DNA of 64,000 nt from Hamiltosporidium tvaerminnensis (lineage: Eukaryota > Microsporidia > Dubosqiidae). The notes under the pieces were generated by a model. The model saw only the letters and a program-made list of their open reading frames with translations. It ran no database searches and was not told the DNA's origin. The DNA is taken from positions 560,501-624,500 of the forward strand of contig JAKIMF020000001.1 in NCBI GenBank assembly GCA_022605425.2. The letters run 5' to 3'. The position numbers were made by a program, and so were the translations under genes. How positions within the stretch are numbered: the stretch's first letter is position 1; each line of letters opens with the position of its first letter. Shown piece after piece: positions 63,883 to 64,000 of this stretch.

Positions 63883-64000
63883 TTTTATACTTACATACGT
63901 TTTTAGGAAAAAAAATTCTTATCTACAAAAATTATTAAATTAATTTAAAAATATTTAATTTTCAATTTTAGGGAAATCAAATAAATAGAAAGCAACAAGA

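Overview
The window looks like nuclear DNA of a microsporidian with a large, gene-poor, transposon-rich genome. Three things point that way. The sequence is extremely AT-rich. The few conserved genes are intron-less and of eukaryotic type (ribosomal protein uS15, a DBP2/p68 DEAD-box helicase, V-ATPase subunit d, a TYW2-type tRNA enzyme, a BRWD/PHIP-like WD-repeat protein). Nearly every credible start codon also has a short CCC run 1 to 24 nt upstream, a start-proximal signal known from this phylum. A bacterial-type thymidine kinase and a secreted leucine-rich-repeat protein fit as well. A Daphnia parasite such as Hamiltosporidium is a plausible guess for the genus, but I cannot prove it from this sequence.

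Layout. 1-978: 3'-truncated TYW2-like gene (minus). 1.4-4.3 kb: decayed non-LTR retrotransposon (LINE) carrying a nested short insertion. 4.4-6.6 kb: broken LRR-like reading frames. 7.1-8.1 and 10.0-12.8 kb: LINE copies with a restriction-like endonuclease, of the R4/Dong kind. Between and beyond them lie paralogues of an unrecognised ~430-residue family (8.4-9.7 and 15.4-16.7 kb, with a possible relic at 14.6-15.1 kb). 16.7-22.0 kb: near-empty AT-rich DNA. 22.0-24.5 kb: long LRR protein. 24.5-28.7 kb: LINE relic and debris. 28.7-34.4 kb: an NLE-like/WD gene and the BRWD-like gene. 36.3-42.5 kb: an ER ketoreductase-like SDR, uS15, a low-complexity protein and a small RRM protein. 44.6-47.3 kb: repeat-rich protein with a divergent RhoGAP-like end. 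47.3-52 kb: repeats. 52.0-53.5 kb: DBP2. 55.7-56.3 kb: thymidine kinase. 58.3-60.1 kb: predicted secreted protein. 62.7-63.7 kb: V-ATPase subunit d.

Repeats dominate the rest: six LINE copies or relics besides the main copy; five copies of a ~0.7-kb dispersed repeat (family A); two copies of a hairpin-bearing repeat (family B); three short, GC-richer retroposon-like inserts that share a terminal GGRCTGTAG-type motif and are flanked by 8-11 bp direct repeats; and several AT-rich tandem arrays next to genes.

The conserved genes are monocistronic and spread over both strands, serving translation and RNA work, lipid elongation, proton pumping and nucleotide salvage. The most provocative signal is that five genes are each split by an apparent shift, and in all of them the downstream frame is reached in the same +1 direction. 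This may be sequencing error, gene decay or, less likely, recoding.
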